Assembly: GCA_016169945.1 (NCBI GenBank)
Contig: JADLSH010000051.1
Location: 1-64,000, forward strand
Length of the DNA: 64,000 bases
Source: Trachythela sp. YZ-2020
Taxonomy: Eukaryota > Cnidaria > Anthozoa > Malacalcyonacea > Clavulariidae
Direction: 5' to 3'
The position numbers and the translations under genes are program-made. Each line of letters starts with the position of its first letter. Positions within the stretch are counted from its first letter, which is position 1. Positions 32,750 to 43,000 of this stretch are shown here, piece after piece. The notes under the pieces are model-generated. The model had not been told where the DNA came from. It was given only the letters and a program-made list of their open reading frames with translations, and did not search any database.

Positions 32750-33590
32750 GATTGCCTGGTTAGTGAGTGTTTATATGGGACATGCTTCATCCAGGGCTGC
32801 CAAGATCTAGTCTTTCTCAACATTGTTTATCCTGTATAATAATTCATGTAATAATAAAAATAAATAATAATAACTGCGATCTAAAGAACTGGGCGACTCT
32901 AGTTAGTAAGTATTTATATGGGGAATACTGCATCTGGACTGCCAAGGTCTTGCCATTCCAGGGGTTAAAAAATAGGCGTACGGACGTACGATTGTTCGCC
33001 GAAAAATGCTTGGCGTACGTATGTAAGGAACGTACGATAACTTACACTTACTAGGTACAGCTGCTTTGTGTTAACCTACAATTACTTCATATAACAAGCA
33101 TTCTCTGATCCGAGTTATGTTAGCGTCATCAGTTTTCCATCTCACAATCTGCGGCGCTTTTTACTAAAATTCCACGTTGTTTAACGGTTAACTAACGAGT
33201 AACAACGTTTTGAATATTTTAGTTTAGTGTAAGGCTCATCTTTTCCTGCATTGAAAACTCGGTAAACGCCAACGAAACATTTTTTATTTCTTACAAAGTC
33301 AAAGAAAAAATAAATACAACAGTGAACATGGGTATAAAACTAGTTTGGAAAATCGTACGTCAACATCGATGAAACGTACGCCAACTTAGTTATAGAGCGT
33401 ACAACCTCGTACGGCATTTCTGAAGCATTTTTTAACCCCTGCATTCTCGAGTGAGATCTCAGCAACTGGGCAAGCCTGGTTAGCTAGTGAGTGTTTATAT
33501 GGGAATACTTCATCCAGGCTGCCAAGATCTTGTCTTTCTCAAGCGAGTTCTCGGCAACTGGGCAAGCCTGGTTAGTTACAGTACTGCCTA
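32750..33590 (+). repeat. About 115-bp tandem repeat interrupted by a MITE
   Basis: Units containing GTGAGTGTTTATATGGGA, GCTGCCAAGATCT and CAACTGGGCAAGCCTGGTTA start near 32755, 32890, 33478 and (partial) 33555. The second unit is split by the element at 32959-33441. Confidence 0.75.
32959..33441. mobile_element. MITE with CAGGGGTTAAAAAAT ends
   Basis: The 483-bp element starts CAGGGGTTAAAAAATAGGCG and ends ATTTTTTAACCCCTG, with many internal GTACG palindromic words. CATTC flanks both ends (32954-32958 and 33442-33446). The neighbouring repeat unit (CTTGTCTTTCTCAAGCGAG) gives the uninterrupted layout and supports the boundaries. Confidence 0.82.
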
Positions 33591-33999
33591 CGAGGTAACT
33601 TAACACTGCAGTTCGGTTGCAGTTAGCGTGTGCAGTTAGCAGGTGCGGTTAACAAGTGCTGTGCATGTAGTTGGAGGGTGCACTCTGTACACCACAAACC
33701 GAAAAACCCGGTATAAAGACGACCGGTAGGGCCACTCGGCGATGCAACATGTAGCCGGCTTTTTATGCAAAAATATGCAGTTTACTGGCCAGGAAAGTTA
33801 GTCCAGCTTGCTTATTGGCCAGAAAAAGCAATTGACTGGCTGCCAATGCCGAGTCATGCAACTCATTCTTGACACAGGAATGTAGACATGTAGTCACAAT
33901 CCTGAATATTTTGACACAAAAACATGACATGTTTGTCACGAGTGAGAGGAAGCATTCCCAGTTTTGGTAATACAATTGTTTATGGAATTGGGCCATCTC
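33591..33999. other. No gene seen
   Basis: Short GCAGTTAGC/GCGGTTAAC words near 33610-33650, otherwise nothing recognisable. Confidence 0.4.
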
Positions 34000-35019
34000 A
34001 TTTAGGTTTATGGAATTGGGTCATTGCAGTTAGGTTTTTCAACCTATTAAGAACGATAGAACGATATTTCCTAAGGGGTATTTGAGATATCCTATGGGGA
34101 AACTACCAAAAAAACACATCCAAGAGGGTTCCAAAAAATTTTTAACCCAAGGGGGTTATGAAGGAACCCTCAATATGGGAAAGTATATTATAAAATGGAA
34201 TGCATTTATATATATATTGGTCACCATGCAAAATAAATATACGCAAATATGGAACAAAAAAATCCAAATTGCCAAAGAAATTCGATCAACGGTTTTCTCA
34301 TCTTGTTAAGATTGATATTAAGCATTACCTTCAGTAGAAAATCTCCAAGATAGAGTAAAGACCAGAAAAATATTACAACTAGAACTGCTGGAATATGGGT
34401 CATATTTTCTTATATTTTGTATTTAATTATATTACAGTCATACATGAAGTACGGAGGTATTCCGGCCACTGATCTCAAAACCGGGGGTGTGAAAAACTAC
34501 CACTGGAGTGTACTCCACTGATCTAGGTAAGAAACTGGATAAAGATTGTCCAATTTGAAATGGTACCTTTTTTTTTCGGAAATGAAAAATTTTCCCAGAA
34601 TGAATTTGAGACATGTTCTCTTCGCCGCACCGTAAATCGCCGTGTATAATGGCTGGGATAATTTCGCGGAAAAGCTAGTGTTCTGCAGACTTGATGAAAG
34701 CTAGTAAGTACGTTTTCAAATAAAAATTTCGTGCTGAACACAAAAATCATTTCCCACAGTTCAGAGTGAATTAGAGATGTTCTCTTCATCGCACTTTCAC
34801 CAGGGCGTCTTTCACCGAACGTAATGATCTCTTCACCGCAATGGCATTACAAGTGCATATGATAAAATACACTTTAAACTCACACACTTTGTCTGACTTA
34901 AGTGGCGCAGTGGTCAACAGGCGTACGATGTTTTACAACTTTCATTTTTTATATTTTCCTTTTTCTTTCGACGTTTCTACGTGCTTGTTTCGGTTCCATT
35001 AAGATTACGGGCTGCCATG
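34000..35019 (-). repeat. Outer inverted-repeat arm, right copy (pair 1)
   Basis: Reverse complement of 1227-2130 with high similarity. It has about 100 extra bases, mainly around 34870-34985. At its outer end it includes the box-A-like part of a tRNA-like sequence. Confidence 0.82.
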
Positions 35020-35056
35020 TAGGTATACAAGCGCTGGTTCGAATCCTGAAGTCGGT
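34898..35056 (+). repeat. tRNA-like sequence with widely spaced box A and box B
   Basis: Box A-like GTGGCGCAGTGGTCAACAGG at about 34901 and box B GGTTCGAATCC at 35036-35046, with about 130 bp between them. That is longer than in a normal tRNA, so it could be a SINE head with an insertion or an intron-containing tRNA relic. The left inverted copy keeps the box A half but not box B. Confidence 0.45.
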
Positions 35057-36164
35057 TTGGGCTTAGAAAAGTGTTACGTTTTTTTTTCAGTGCACAATGA
35101 ATAGTTATATTAAATAAGTTACTAATAGACTTATAGTTTTGAAAACGCGCAATATTTTCCTCGCGCTATGGGGCTCGGTTGTCATAAACCGATTACACCC
35201 TCGTGACGTAATAATTGACCTCGCGCTATGGTCACAGAGCTATGGTGCTCGGTCCTCGTGACGTAATACCCAAATAACATATTTTAGCATTTTATTTACT
35301 ATGCTTAACTTCTACGTATACAAATATTCAAAAATCATTTATCAATAATAAAGAAATCATTTATCAATAATAAAGAAAGCATTTTTCAACAGCTACTTTC
35401 TACACAATAAATATAAATAAACTATTGTAAAAATCACTAAGCACAATGAGAAACTTGGAAGTACCTAAGGTTATCAATCAATGACACACATGCAATATGT
35501 ACCAATCATACGAACCAATCAATTGACATTAAGAGGCAATGCTTTTCTGTGCCTCGCGTTTTTGCGAATATTTTTAGGTACCTTTCAGATTCTCTTGTGC
35601 GGACACTATTCTCTATAAAACAGTCTTATAATTGGCTTACATATTGATCTAACAAAGCTGCATCTATGTTTGACGTTTGAAAGGTTTTGTCTTTACCGAT
35701 ACCAAAAAGCAATTATGGTAGATCTAAATTTCGGATTTCTGAAATTGTTTCAAACATAAAAATCTTACCATACGATTCTTAGACGCCTCCAGCAACCCGG
35801 TATGGTCTCAGTCTGGCCTCCTGACTTGCGCATCCAATCAAAATCGTCAAAAGAGGACTGTCACCAACCACATGTGTTGTTGGTAAAGTTGCAATCATAA
35901 GGGCCTGAAATTTAGACAGATACTATATATATCGTCCACTGGAGCGCCGTGACATTGAACAACAACTACTACTGACTTCATAAAGTGTCCATATATTTAC
36001 AACGAAATAGATGTGTCAAGATTTCTAGAAGTGCCCAACTACTACCAAACAGGTTTTTTAACAAACAGGTTTTTTAACAAACAGGTAAATTCCGTTTCAA
36101 TTTTGCGTTGCCCCATATTTTCCCCCGGTGCAGAAAACACGTGATTTACCCCCCGTCTGAAGAA
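35057..36164. other. AT-rich sequence, no gene seen
   Basis: A short direct repeat of CCTCGCGCTATGG ... CTCGTGACGTAATA occurs at 35160-35213 and 35219-35268. AAATCATTTATCAATAATAA is repeated at 35332 and 35352. Otherwise nothing. Confidence 0.5.
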
Positions 36165-36420
36165 CTCTGATCAAAATACGTCCTCTATCTTCTTGATATA
36201 AAACACACGCGAAACTTGAATTATAAAAACGTGTAATACTTGATGTAATACGCAATTTACTTGATATAAAAATATGCGATTTAGCTTGATATAAAACATG
36301 ACAGTCTTGATTGTAAAATATCGACACTTGACATAAAAACGAACGTCTTGATTGTAAAATAGCGACACTTGATATTAAACACGAACGACTTGATGTAAAA
36401 ATATTATACTTGATATTTTG
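36165..36420. repeat. Degenerate 20-25 bp array (CTTGATATAAAAC)
   Basis: About ten imperfect units of CTTGATATAAAAC or CTTGATTGTAAAAT with ACACGAAC-type linkers. Confidence 0.75.
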
Positions 36421-36429
36421 TCACGTTTG

Positions 36430-36780
36430 GCCTAGCATACTTGGCCTCTAGGGAGAACAGTTTAGAACTGATAGTGTGTAAAAATACTGTAATTCAATAT
36501 AGGTTAAAATCAAAGGGGTATTATAAACACAATAACAATTGTTTTGTTGACGTAAGAGACATATCAAATGTCAACATAGGGAAAGAAAGGAGACGCACAT
36601 TGATTGTAGACACGAAAGAAACATAGAAATAATTTATACTTTATATTGATTGTAAGCGAAGATTATCGTAATAAATATGTTAGAAAACACGTGCGTATGC
36701 GAGTGTGATTGATTGTAGATCGTAGAAAAGTGTGACAGTGCTATCCAGTAACATGTTAATAAAGGTGGAGTTCAATAAGG
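36430..36780. repeat. Dispersed repeat (CTCTAGGGAGAACAGTTTAG family)
   Basis: Starts with GGCCTCTAGGGAGAACAGTT and TAGAACTGATAG and ends near GTGACAGTGCTATCCAGTAA. These are two halves that are adjacent in the copies at about 3830-3860 and 4670-4710 (AACTGATAGAGCTATCCAGT). This copy therefore carries about 250 bp of inserted sequence. Confidence 0.55.
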
Positions 36781-37138
36781 AGTGAGGTTGAAACCCTTAT
36801 AATCTTACCCGCAATGCATTCGCATTTTCCTGGCTGGGTTCTTCAGTTCTTATATTCTTCATTTTATCTTCCAGTCTCTGTCTCTTGATGGTATACATTA
36901 CTGTGTAATATATCGTCTTGTATTGCAACACAATTTCATTGGTGGATACAGTAGTTATGTCGACGATTTCCTCATTATCGTAGACTCGTAGTTGGAGCAG
37001 AACTCTATATTAAATCAAACGAAAAATAATAACAGAATTGTATTAACACTGCTAATTGTTTATCCAACCAGATAGCAAAGACACTATTTGGTTAACCCCT
37101 AATTTTAAAACAAAGTAAAAATTCGCATCTGATTCAGC
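36781..37138. other. No gene seen
   Basis: AT-rich sequence between repeat elements. No recognisable motif. Confidence 0.4.
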
Positions 37139-37376
37139 TTAGCCTGCATAGCAGGCGTTTGAAAGGGGAGGGTGGGGGAGAGGGGAGGAGGAAGAAACGG
37201 AGGAGCGGGGAGAAACGGAGGAGCGGGGAGAAACGGAGGGGGAGAAACGGAGGAGGGGGGAAGAAACGGAGAAGAGGGGAGAAAGGGGAGGAAACCTCCC
37301 CTTCCTCCCCCTGATTCCTTCTCGTTTCGCTTCTCCGTTTCTCCCCCCTCTTTCAAACGCCTGCTACGCAGGCTAA
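37139..37376. mobile_element. Polypurine MITE with TTAGCCTGC ends
   Basis: Left end TTAGCCTGCATAGCAGGCGT and right end read inward TTAGCCTGCGTAGCAGGCGT, each followed by TTGAAAG and G-rich sequence. The interior is an almost pure purine run (GGAGAAACGGAGGAGCGGGG units). Each end is itself a small hairpin (GCCTGCATAGCAGGC). Confidence 0.8.
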
Positions 37377-37487
37377 TTCAACTACTGTAGTAGTGGTTTT
37401 ATAAACAGTCTCTGTCGCAGGCGCAGGTTGTCTGAAAAAATAGAAGTAAAGCCATTGAAAAATTAGGAATAACCTGTATACGCCGAA

Positions 37488-38888
37488 ATGTTCCCGAACG
37501 GTCAGTTCGGGAACATTTGTGTTGGGTACCACAAGGTAGTAACTTGGGACCTCTATTGTTCTGTCTAATTGTCTCAACAGAGCCTCTTCAAGAATGTTTG
37601 CTGACGACACTAATATAAGCATCACAGCAAAATCCGTAACGGAGCTTGAGCTAATAATTAATTCCGAATTGAAAAATCTTCATCAATGGCTACTAACTAA
37701 TAGACTGAGTCTAAACGTCGCTAAAACGGAATTTATGATAATCGGGTCTCGTCAACGATTACTCGTACATAATAACGAACATAAGCGTGGAAATTGACGG
37801 AAAGGCTATCAAGAGAGTTAACGAAACGAAATCCTTAGGCCTACAAATCGATGAGCACCTTACATGGGCACGACATGTCGAAAATATTTCCAAAAAGATT
37901 GCATCAGCTATTGGAGCTCTTAAACGGGTGCGCCAATTTATAGATACAAACACTGCTCTGAAAATTTATGGGGCATTAGTACAACCGTATTTTGATTATT
38001 GTAGTTTAGTTCGGGATGGTATCACGTTAAATGATAAATTGCAAAAATTGCAACGAGTGTCATCACCAAATCTCGATATGATGCTAGTTCCGGCAACGCT
38101 TTTAGTAAGCTGGGCTGGGATAATCTTTCAATCTAAAAGCGTTGCCGGAACGCTTACTAAAAGCGTTACTAAAGCCAGCTTACTAAAAGCGTTGCCGGAA
38201 CTAGCATCATATCGAGATTTGGTGATGACACTCGTTGCAATTTTTGCAATTTATCATTTAACGTGATACCATCCCGAACTAAACTACAATAATCAAAATA
38301 CGGTTGTACTAATGCCCCATAAATTTTCAGAGCAGTGTTTGTATCTATAAATTGGCGCACCCGTTTAAGAGCTCCAATAGCTGATGCAATCTTTTTGGTC
38401 GATATGATGCTAGTTCCGGCAACGCTTTTAGTAAGCTGGGCTGGGATAATCTTTCAACACGCCGGAAAAAGCATAAAGCTATATTGATGTTTAAAACGAT
38501 TAACGAATTAACTCCGCATTATCTTCATGAATTGTTTGAATCCCGCAGCACAGGATACAATTTGAGAAACTCTGAAAACACTTTATTTCTGCCAAAACCG
38601 CGAACGAACCACGGCAAACGAAGTTTTAGTTATAACGGGGCGGTGCTGTGGAATAAGTTACCTCAAAATGTACGAGCAATATGCTCTCTTAGTCAATTCA
38701 AAAGAGAAATTGACAACCTATTTTCCATATGATACAGACTCCCGCACGGCAATCTCTTGTAAATCAGTAACATATTGTAACAAGTGTAAATTGTCTCTGC
38801 ATCAGTACATTGTTATTGTAAAATGTTATTTTTATACCATACTGTAGATTTTACCGTGTTTAAATAAAGTTTTTTGATTTGATTTGTT
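37488..38888 (+). pseudogene. CR1/L2-type non-LTR reverse transcriptase, 5'-truncated and rearranged
   Basis: The RT domain starts at motif VPQGSNLGPLLF (37526-37561). After a shift comes the catalytic FADD (37597-37608; one residue different from YADD), then NRLSLNVAKTEFMIIGSRQ. A second shift leads to IKRVNETKSLGLQIDEHLTW (about 37811) and ALVQPYFDYCS (about 37975). At 38112 the frame runs into an inverted duplication. The normal C-terminal part resumes at about 38400 and continues through STGYNLRNSENTLFLPKP to a stop at 38730. The 3' region ends at AATAAAG, TTTTTTGATTTGATTTG, a short-repeat tail typical of CR1/L2 elements. The element mobilises by target-primed reverse transcription when intact; this copy lacks its endonuclease and start and has several frameshifts. 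Confidence 0.85.
37891..38398. repeat. Foldback inside the reverse transcriptase
   Basis: 37891-38112 and 38175-38398 are near-perfect reverse complements of about 222 bp. The spacer (38113-38174) repeats CTAAAAGCGTTGCCGGAAC in alternating orientation. After the foldback, CGATATGATGCTAGTTCCGG is present a third time (38400) and leads into the normal downstream sequence. Confidence 0.92.
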
Positions 38889-39333
38889 TTGTTCGTCCCA
38901 TCTCCTCGCACCTCGCGCACGTGTTAATTATAAAACAGTCTTGCGTTGCAAACACGGCGATTTTAACCCCCACTTTTACGAGTCTAGACGACGCTCGCGT
39001 TACTAAGCCGAATGCGTAACATTTCGGCCCTACGTAGCTGCGATCGCGACTAATCTACACACGTAAAATGGATAGAAAGCTTGAACATAGTTAGTCTTTT
39101 AATATAGTGTTTGGAATCTAAAATATTTGTTCTATGTTTTAGTCAAATCGTATTACGAACAACTGACAGTTTAGTGTCGTGATATAAATTGCTGGAATAC
39201 GTTTTGTAAATCCAATATTTCTAGCACAAAACTAAAGCTGCTTGATAAGCATTGAGATTAACGCGATATTGGATTCTCGCAGTCACGCCATAATATCACG
39301 TCATGTTAAAAAGTTCGCCTTTTTGGGTGATTT
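38889..39333. other. No gene seen
   Basis: AT-rich with scattered CpG words. No motif recognised. Confidence 0.4.
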
Positions 39334-39510
39334 GACGACGGCTACGAAAACGACTACGAGATTTTTCCGTTAAATATCTGCTATACAAACGCAAAGTTGT
39401 ACGCGATTTGGCTCAACTGCTGTTATAAAGATGTGTTGTGCCAAAGAGAGGATGATAACAAGTGTGTATTAGCAGATATATAAAGGAAAAATCTTGTAGT
39501 CGTAGTCGTC
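39334..39510. mobile_element. Short MITE with GACGACGGCTACG ends
   Basis: Left arm GACGACGGCTACGAAAACGA with CTACGAGATTTTTCC and TATCTGCTATA, facing right arm TAGCAGATATA, GGAAAAATCTTGTAGTCGTA, GTCGTC. About 177 bp. No clear target duplication was identified. Confidence 0.7.
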
Positions 39511-39857
39511 TAAAGTTCCCTATTGTGGATTTCATCGACGTGCAGTTTTCGTTTATATTTTGCGAAACACTGAGATTTATAAAACAACCTATATCTAGCT
39601 ATACAGAGTTTATTCTATTCTTATAGCACGCAATTCAGCCTTATAGGCTGCTATGTGTTATCTTAATTAAATCTATCTATCTATCTATCATGCCTAGAAA
39701 TCGAGTCATTAAGGAACGTTAGCCTACGTTTTAATGTCAGCCATGTTGGAATTAAGTACCCTGAATTTGCCCCGTGGAAATTGCACCCCAAAATGGCGGA
39801 AGCTAAAAATTGCGAGTTTTGATGTCACGTTTTTTATTTTGTTTTGCTCACGCAACG

Positions 39858-39946
39858 GTCCGGTATCCGGTCCGGATAGCAGGTAACCGGACCGCTCGTT
39901 AGCCAATCAAAACGCACCATTTAACTGGATACCGGACCGCAAAAAA
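39858..39946. repeat. Small inverted repeat (GGTCCGGTATCCGG)
   Basis: GGTCCGGTATCCGG and GGATACCGGACC face each other, with a third related copy (GGTAACCGGACCGC) between them. Confidence 0.7.
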
Positions 39947-40021
39947 ATAATGCGTTATATTCTATGCGTTATATATAAGATATTTTCGCAAGATTATCGG
40001 CAAGTTCCTTAGGTTTATTTT

Positions 40022-41231
40022 GAGTTTATCTAAAAGTCGAGGGTCGGGTCGAGAGTCTAGAGTAAAAATTCATGAGTAAAAGTCGAGAGTCGAAAAATTC
40101 ACCAGATAAGGCCATATTAAGATGTAATATTACCAGATAGCTATGAAATCAAGACAAGTGTTTTAAATAAGTATAAGCATGCTTTAATATATAAGTGAAC
40201 TCTTGGCAGGCAGTGCCAGGCAACGAGTTTGAAGCCGATCGATGTAGAGAGTCTGACAGCTTGGCTTTCACGCACATGGCCATTTAAACGGAGTATGTTT
40301 CGTCCCCTACTGCAACTCGAAGCACTTCGTTTTTGACTGCGTTTGGTTATACGCAATAGAATTAGATGCATGCGCTTCGAAAATTGTCAGTTTGCCAATC
40401 ACTCAACCCATGTGAAAAAAAGCACGAGTGTAGCGCCTGTTCTCACAAAGCGTGAGCTAAAAGCTATTGAAAAAGGAGAAAAGTACGACCCGCGACATTT
40501 CTTCCGTCACTCGTCAATAGCAAACTTTGAAACAGCGGCAAAGGCAAGCTCCATAAAACAATACCAAACACCTTATTTTGAGTTCGTTCAAATTACAATT
40601 CACCTCCAACACACGCTCTTTCCAGTCGACTTCACAGCTCTTAACAGTTGCGATATACTTTTAACCTGTAAAAAAGCATATAAACTACGCGATAGATTGT
40701 CCGTTTAATTAACAATGCTAATTTCGATTTCAAAAGTGTCCGGTTTTTTGGGACACCCTGTACGTAATTATAGAAGGTACTATTTTTTTCTTTCTATATC
40801 TGGGTAATTGATTTATTATACTATTTATTATATGTAATATGTAAACTTTAATATTTATTCCGCCTACTTAAATAATAATTCTCGCATAATATTTTGTAAA
40901 AAAAATACAGGAATAGGGCTCGTTCAAGCGGTTTACATGTGCGTGAAAGCCAGGCTGTCAGACTTTCTACATCGATCGGCTTCAAACTTGTTGCCTGCCA
41001 AATGCCTGCCAAGAGTACACTTATATGTTAAAGCATGCTTGTACTTTTCTAAAACACTTGTCTTGATTCCATAGCTATTTGGTAATATTACATCTTAATA
41101 TGGCCTTATCTGGTGAATTTTTCGACTCTCGACTTTTTACTCTCGACTTTTTACTCTCGACTTTTTACTCTCGACTTTTTACTCTCGACTTTTTACTCTC
41201 TACTCTCGACCCCGGACTTTTAGATAAACTC
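40022..41231. mobile_element. 1.2-kb element with about 260-bp terminal inverted repeats
   Basis: The left arm 40022-40283 and right arm about 40932-41231 are reverse complements. Ends GAGTTTATCTAAAAGTCGAG and CGGACTTTTAGATAAACTC; shared inner phrases AGGCCATATTAAGATGTAAT and GTTTGAAGCCGATCGATGTA. The right arm has an expanded CTCGACTTTTTA minisatellite (about 41125-41212). The interior holds one open frame and, at about 40744-40764, TTTTTTGGGACACCCTGTA, the typical end of a mariner element. The superfamily of the outer element is unknown. Confidence 0.85.
40343..40708 (+). CDS. 121-codon open frame inside the TIR element
   Basis: Starts MVIRNRIRCMRFENCQFANH and ends KLRDRLSV. The N-terminal third is basic and Cys/His-poor. 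The middle contains TKRELKAIEKGEKYDPRHFF, a charged helix-like stretch. No DDE, RT, helicase or zinc-finger motif can be seen. It lies between the inverted arms, where a transposase would be expected. It is shorter than any autonomous transposase, and the mariner-type end just downstream suggests the interior is itself a mosaic. It could be a remnant of a transposase or a chance frame. Confidence 0.35.
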   Translation: MVIRNRIRCMRFENCQFANHSTHVKKSTSVAPVLTKRELKAIEKGEKYDPRHFFRHSSIANFETAAKASSIKQYQTPYFEFVQITIHLQHTLFPVDFTALNSCDILLTCKKAYKLRDRLSV

Positions 41232-41428
41232 TTTGATCAGATCTGTGGTAAATGCAAAAACAAAATCACTCACCTGTGTTGACCCATATCAAGAAGTCCT
41301 GATTTTGATGATAACTCTGACCACAGTAAACATTGTATCCGATTGGATCCATCTTGTTGAGACCACAAAACAACAAATTCATCCTACAGTCAAACATACA
41401 AGAGGCATTAAAAGCCACAATCTTATTT

Positions 41429-41500
41429 TACTCTGGCAGGAATTGAACCTGCGGCCCTGTGATTCCGTTGTAGCGCTCTAACAAACTGAGCTACAGAGTC
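41429..41500 (-). repeat. tRNA-derived sequence (pseudo-tRNA or SINE head)
   Basis: On the minus strand: acceptor GACTCTG pairing with CAGAGTA (6 of 7), D arm GCTC/GAGC, box A TAGCTCAGTTTGTTAGAG, T arm GCAGG TTCAATT CCTGC with all five pairs. The anticodon stem pairs only at its first two positions and position 33 is C rather than T, so it is unlikely to be a working tRNA. Pol III promoter boxes are intact. Followed by an AT-rich tail as in a SINE. Confidence 0.7.
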
Positions 41501-41540
41501 CAGTTGCTGAGCATTAACCGCAAGTTCAATATATAAGATG

Positions 41541-41638
41541 GGAGTGCCTACCACTGACAACTAAATTGGTCTGGCATTAGACAGAGTAAAATACTAAGGA
41601 GGGCGAGTTTGCACACATTGCCAGCTAAAGGGTTAAAT
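41541..41638 (-). mobile_element. TTAACCCATTA-type MITE
   Basis: Reads GTGCCTACCACTGACAACTA, GACAGAGTAAAATACTAAGG and ends CATTGCCAGCTAAAGGGTTA. Matches the family in minus orientation, left end eroded. Confidence 0.6.
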
Positions 41639-42153
41639 AGCATATTGGCTCAATTTGACAGTTGACTGGTTAACTTTTGCTTGAAATGTTGATATATATT
41701 TTAGATTTCTCAGGTAATCCAGTTAGATCCTTCAAAAAACTTGTGAAGTTTGTTCATTGACAGGTACAGTACACTGGAAACCAATACACAGAACACAAAT
41801 TGTTGATATACAGGTAATTGAACAACCTAAACAATCCACCCTGTGTGTAAGAGCTAAATAAGAAATGACATTAACTTACAATCTATGCCTTAGTGCCGCA
41901 TGGTATGGCATTTCAAGCAAGCATTGTACAAATGCACAAATAACGTTTTTCTGTGAGTGCAAATATCAACAACAATAAGTTGTTGAGAAAACCCTCCATC
42001 TCTAAAAGATAGAAAATAAATAATTTTGCTGAAGGGACATACAGTTTTAAATCATATACCACATACAAACTAATTTATCCTTGGCCATTACATTGCAATG
42101 TGCACCACTTCATGTCTAATGCTATGCTTACTCTATTTAATTGGTGTTGCTGT
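41639..42153. other. No gene seen
   Basis: AT-rich sequence between two MITE copies. No motif. Confidence 0.4.
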
Positions 42154-42269
42154 GTTAACTCATTAGCTGGCAATGCGCCGAGATGCACTATTCTTTAGTA
42201 TTTTCCTTTGTCTAATATCATACAATTTTACTTGTCAGTGGTAGGACACTGCCAGTTAATGGGCTTAAC
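42154..42269 (+). mobile_element. TTAACCCATTA-type MITE, complete copy
   Basis: 116 bp with terminal inverted repeats GTTAACTCATTAGCTGGCA and TGCCAGTTAATGGGCTTAAC. Serves as the reference copy for the family in this window. Confidence 0.75.
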
Positions 42270-43000
42270 AGACATCTGCTCTGATACTACACACATGCAC
42301 AACTTGTGACAAACCAATAGCAGACTTGTACCAATGCTGTTTCAGCACCTTGTTATCAGGATGTGTTCGCACTGCTTGTTCCCAGCTTGTTGACAAGTTG
42401 TCATCTGCTTATTGATAACCTGCTACAAGGTTGTGGACTCAACAGAATTGTTACAAGTTGTTCCAATAATTTTGTTCCAATAATTTTGTTAGAACCTTGT
42501 GGCAAATTGACACAAGTCTTTTACAAACACATCTTGTTGACATAATGTGAGATTTCTAATTGTGAAACTTATTTTACTCTGTATGACATGGAAATTTACT
42601 TATCAAATAAAGTGTTGGGTGTTAATGTGTTAACAAGATTAACTGCTCATGTCTCTTGTTAACTCAATGGTCATTCAAGAAAAGATCAACTCCCCCCACA
42701 GAGGAAATTTACACTGCCTCTAGGAGCTAAAATGTAGATGTTTTCTGGATTGAATTACAAGGGTATTTGTCTAATGCAAACATGGTATATTACAAAGAAG
42801 TTGAATTTTTGTTCTTGTTAAATTTTTCAGGTAGATTGATCCTAAAGACTTGAACCTTATTGTACAGACACTACCTGCATACACTGGCATCACAAGTTCA
42901 AGGTATAGAGTAGTACAATTAAACCTACAGTATCTCGCTACACAACTATCTTCTAAAGTTGCACCATTTCATTTGAGATACGCTCAGAGTTCTCCTACTT
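42270..43000. other. No gene seen; one half-copy of the CTACCTGAAAAAT repeat
   Basis: TTTTTCAGGTAGATTGATCC at about 42826 is the reverse complement of 19620-19640, including the following CTAAAGAC. It is therefore repeat DNA and not an exon, despite its acceptor-like TTTTTCAG. Confidence 0.5.

Noticed and set aside
1227..35019. One giant transposon with 0.9-kb terminal inverted repeats
   Set aside because: No polymerase, integrase or capsid-like genes lie between the arms, and the other nested inverted pairs fit an inverted duplication better.
41429..41500. Functional tRNA gene
   Set aside because: The T arm and acceptor are good but the anticodon stem pairs at only two positions and position 33 is not T; more likely a SINE head or pseudo-tRNA.
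42826..42901. Possible exon after TTTTTCAG and before GTATAG
   Set aside because: The first 30 bases are the reverse complement of the repeat at 19606-19640, so the acceptor-like site belongs to a dispersed repeat.
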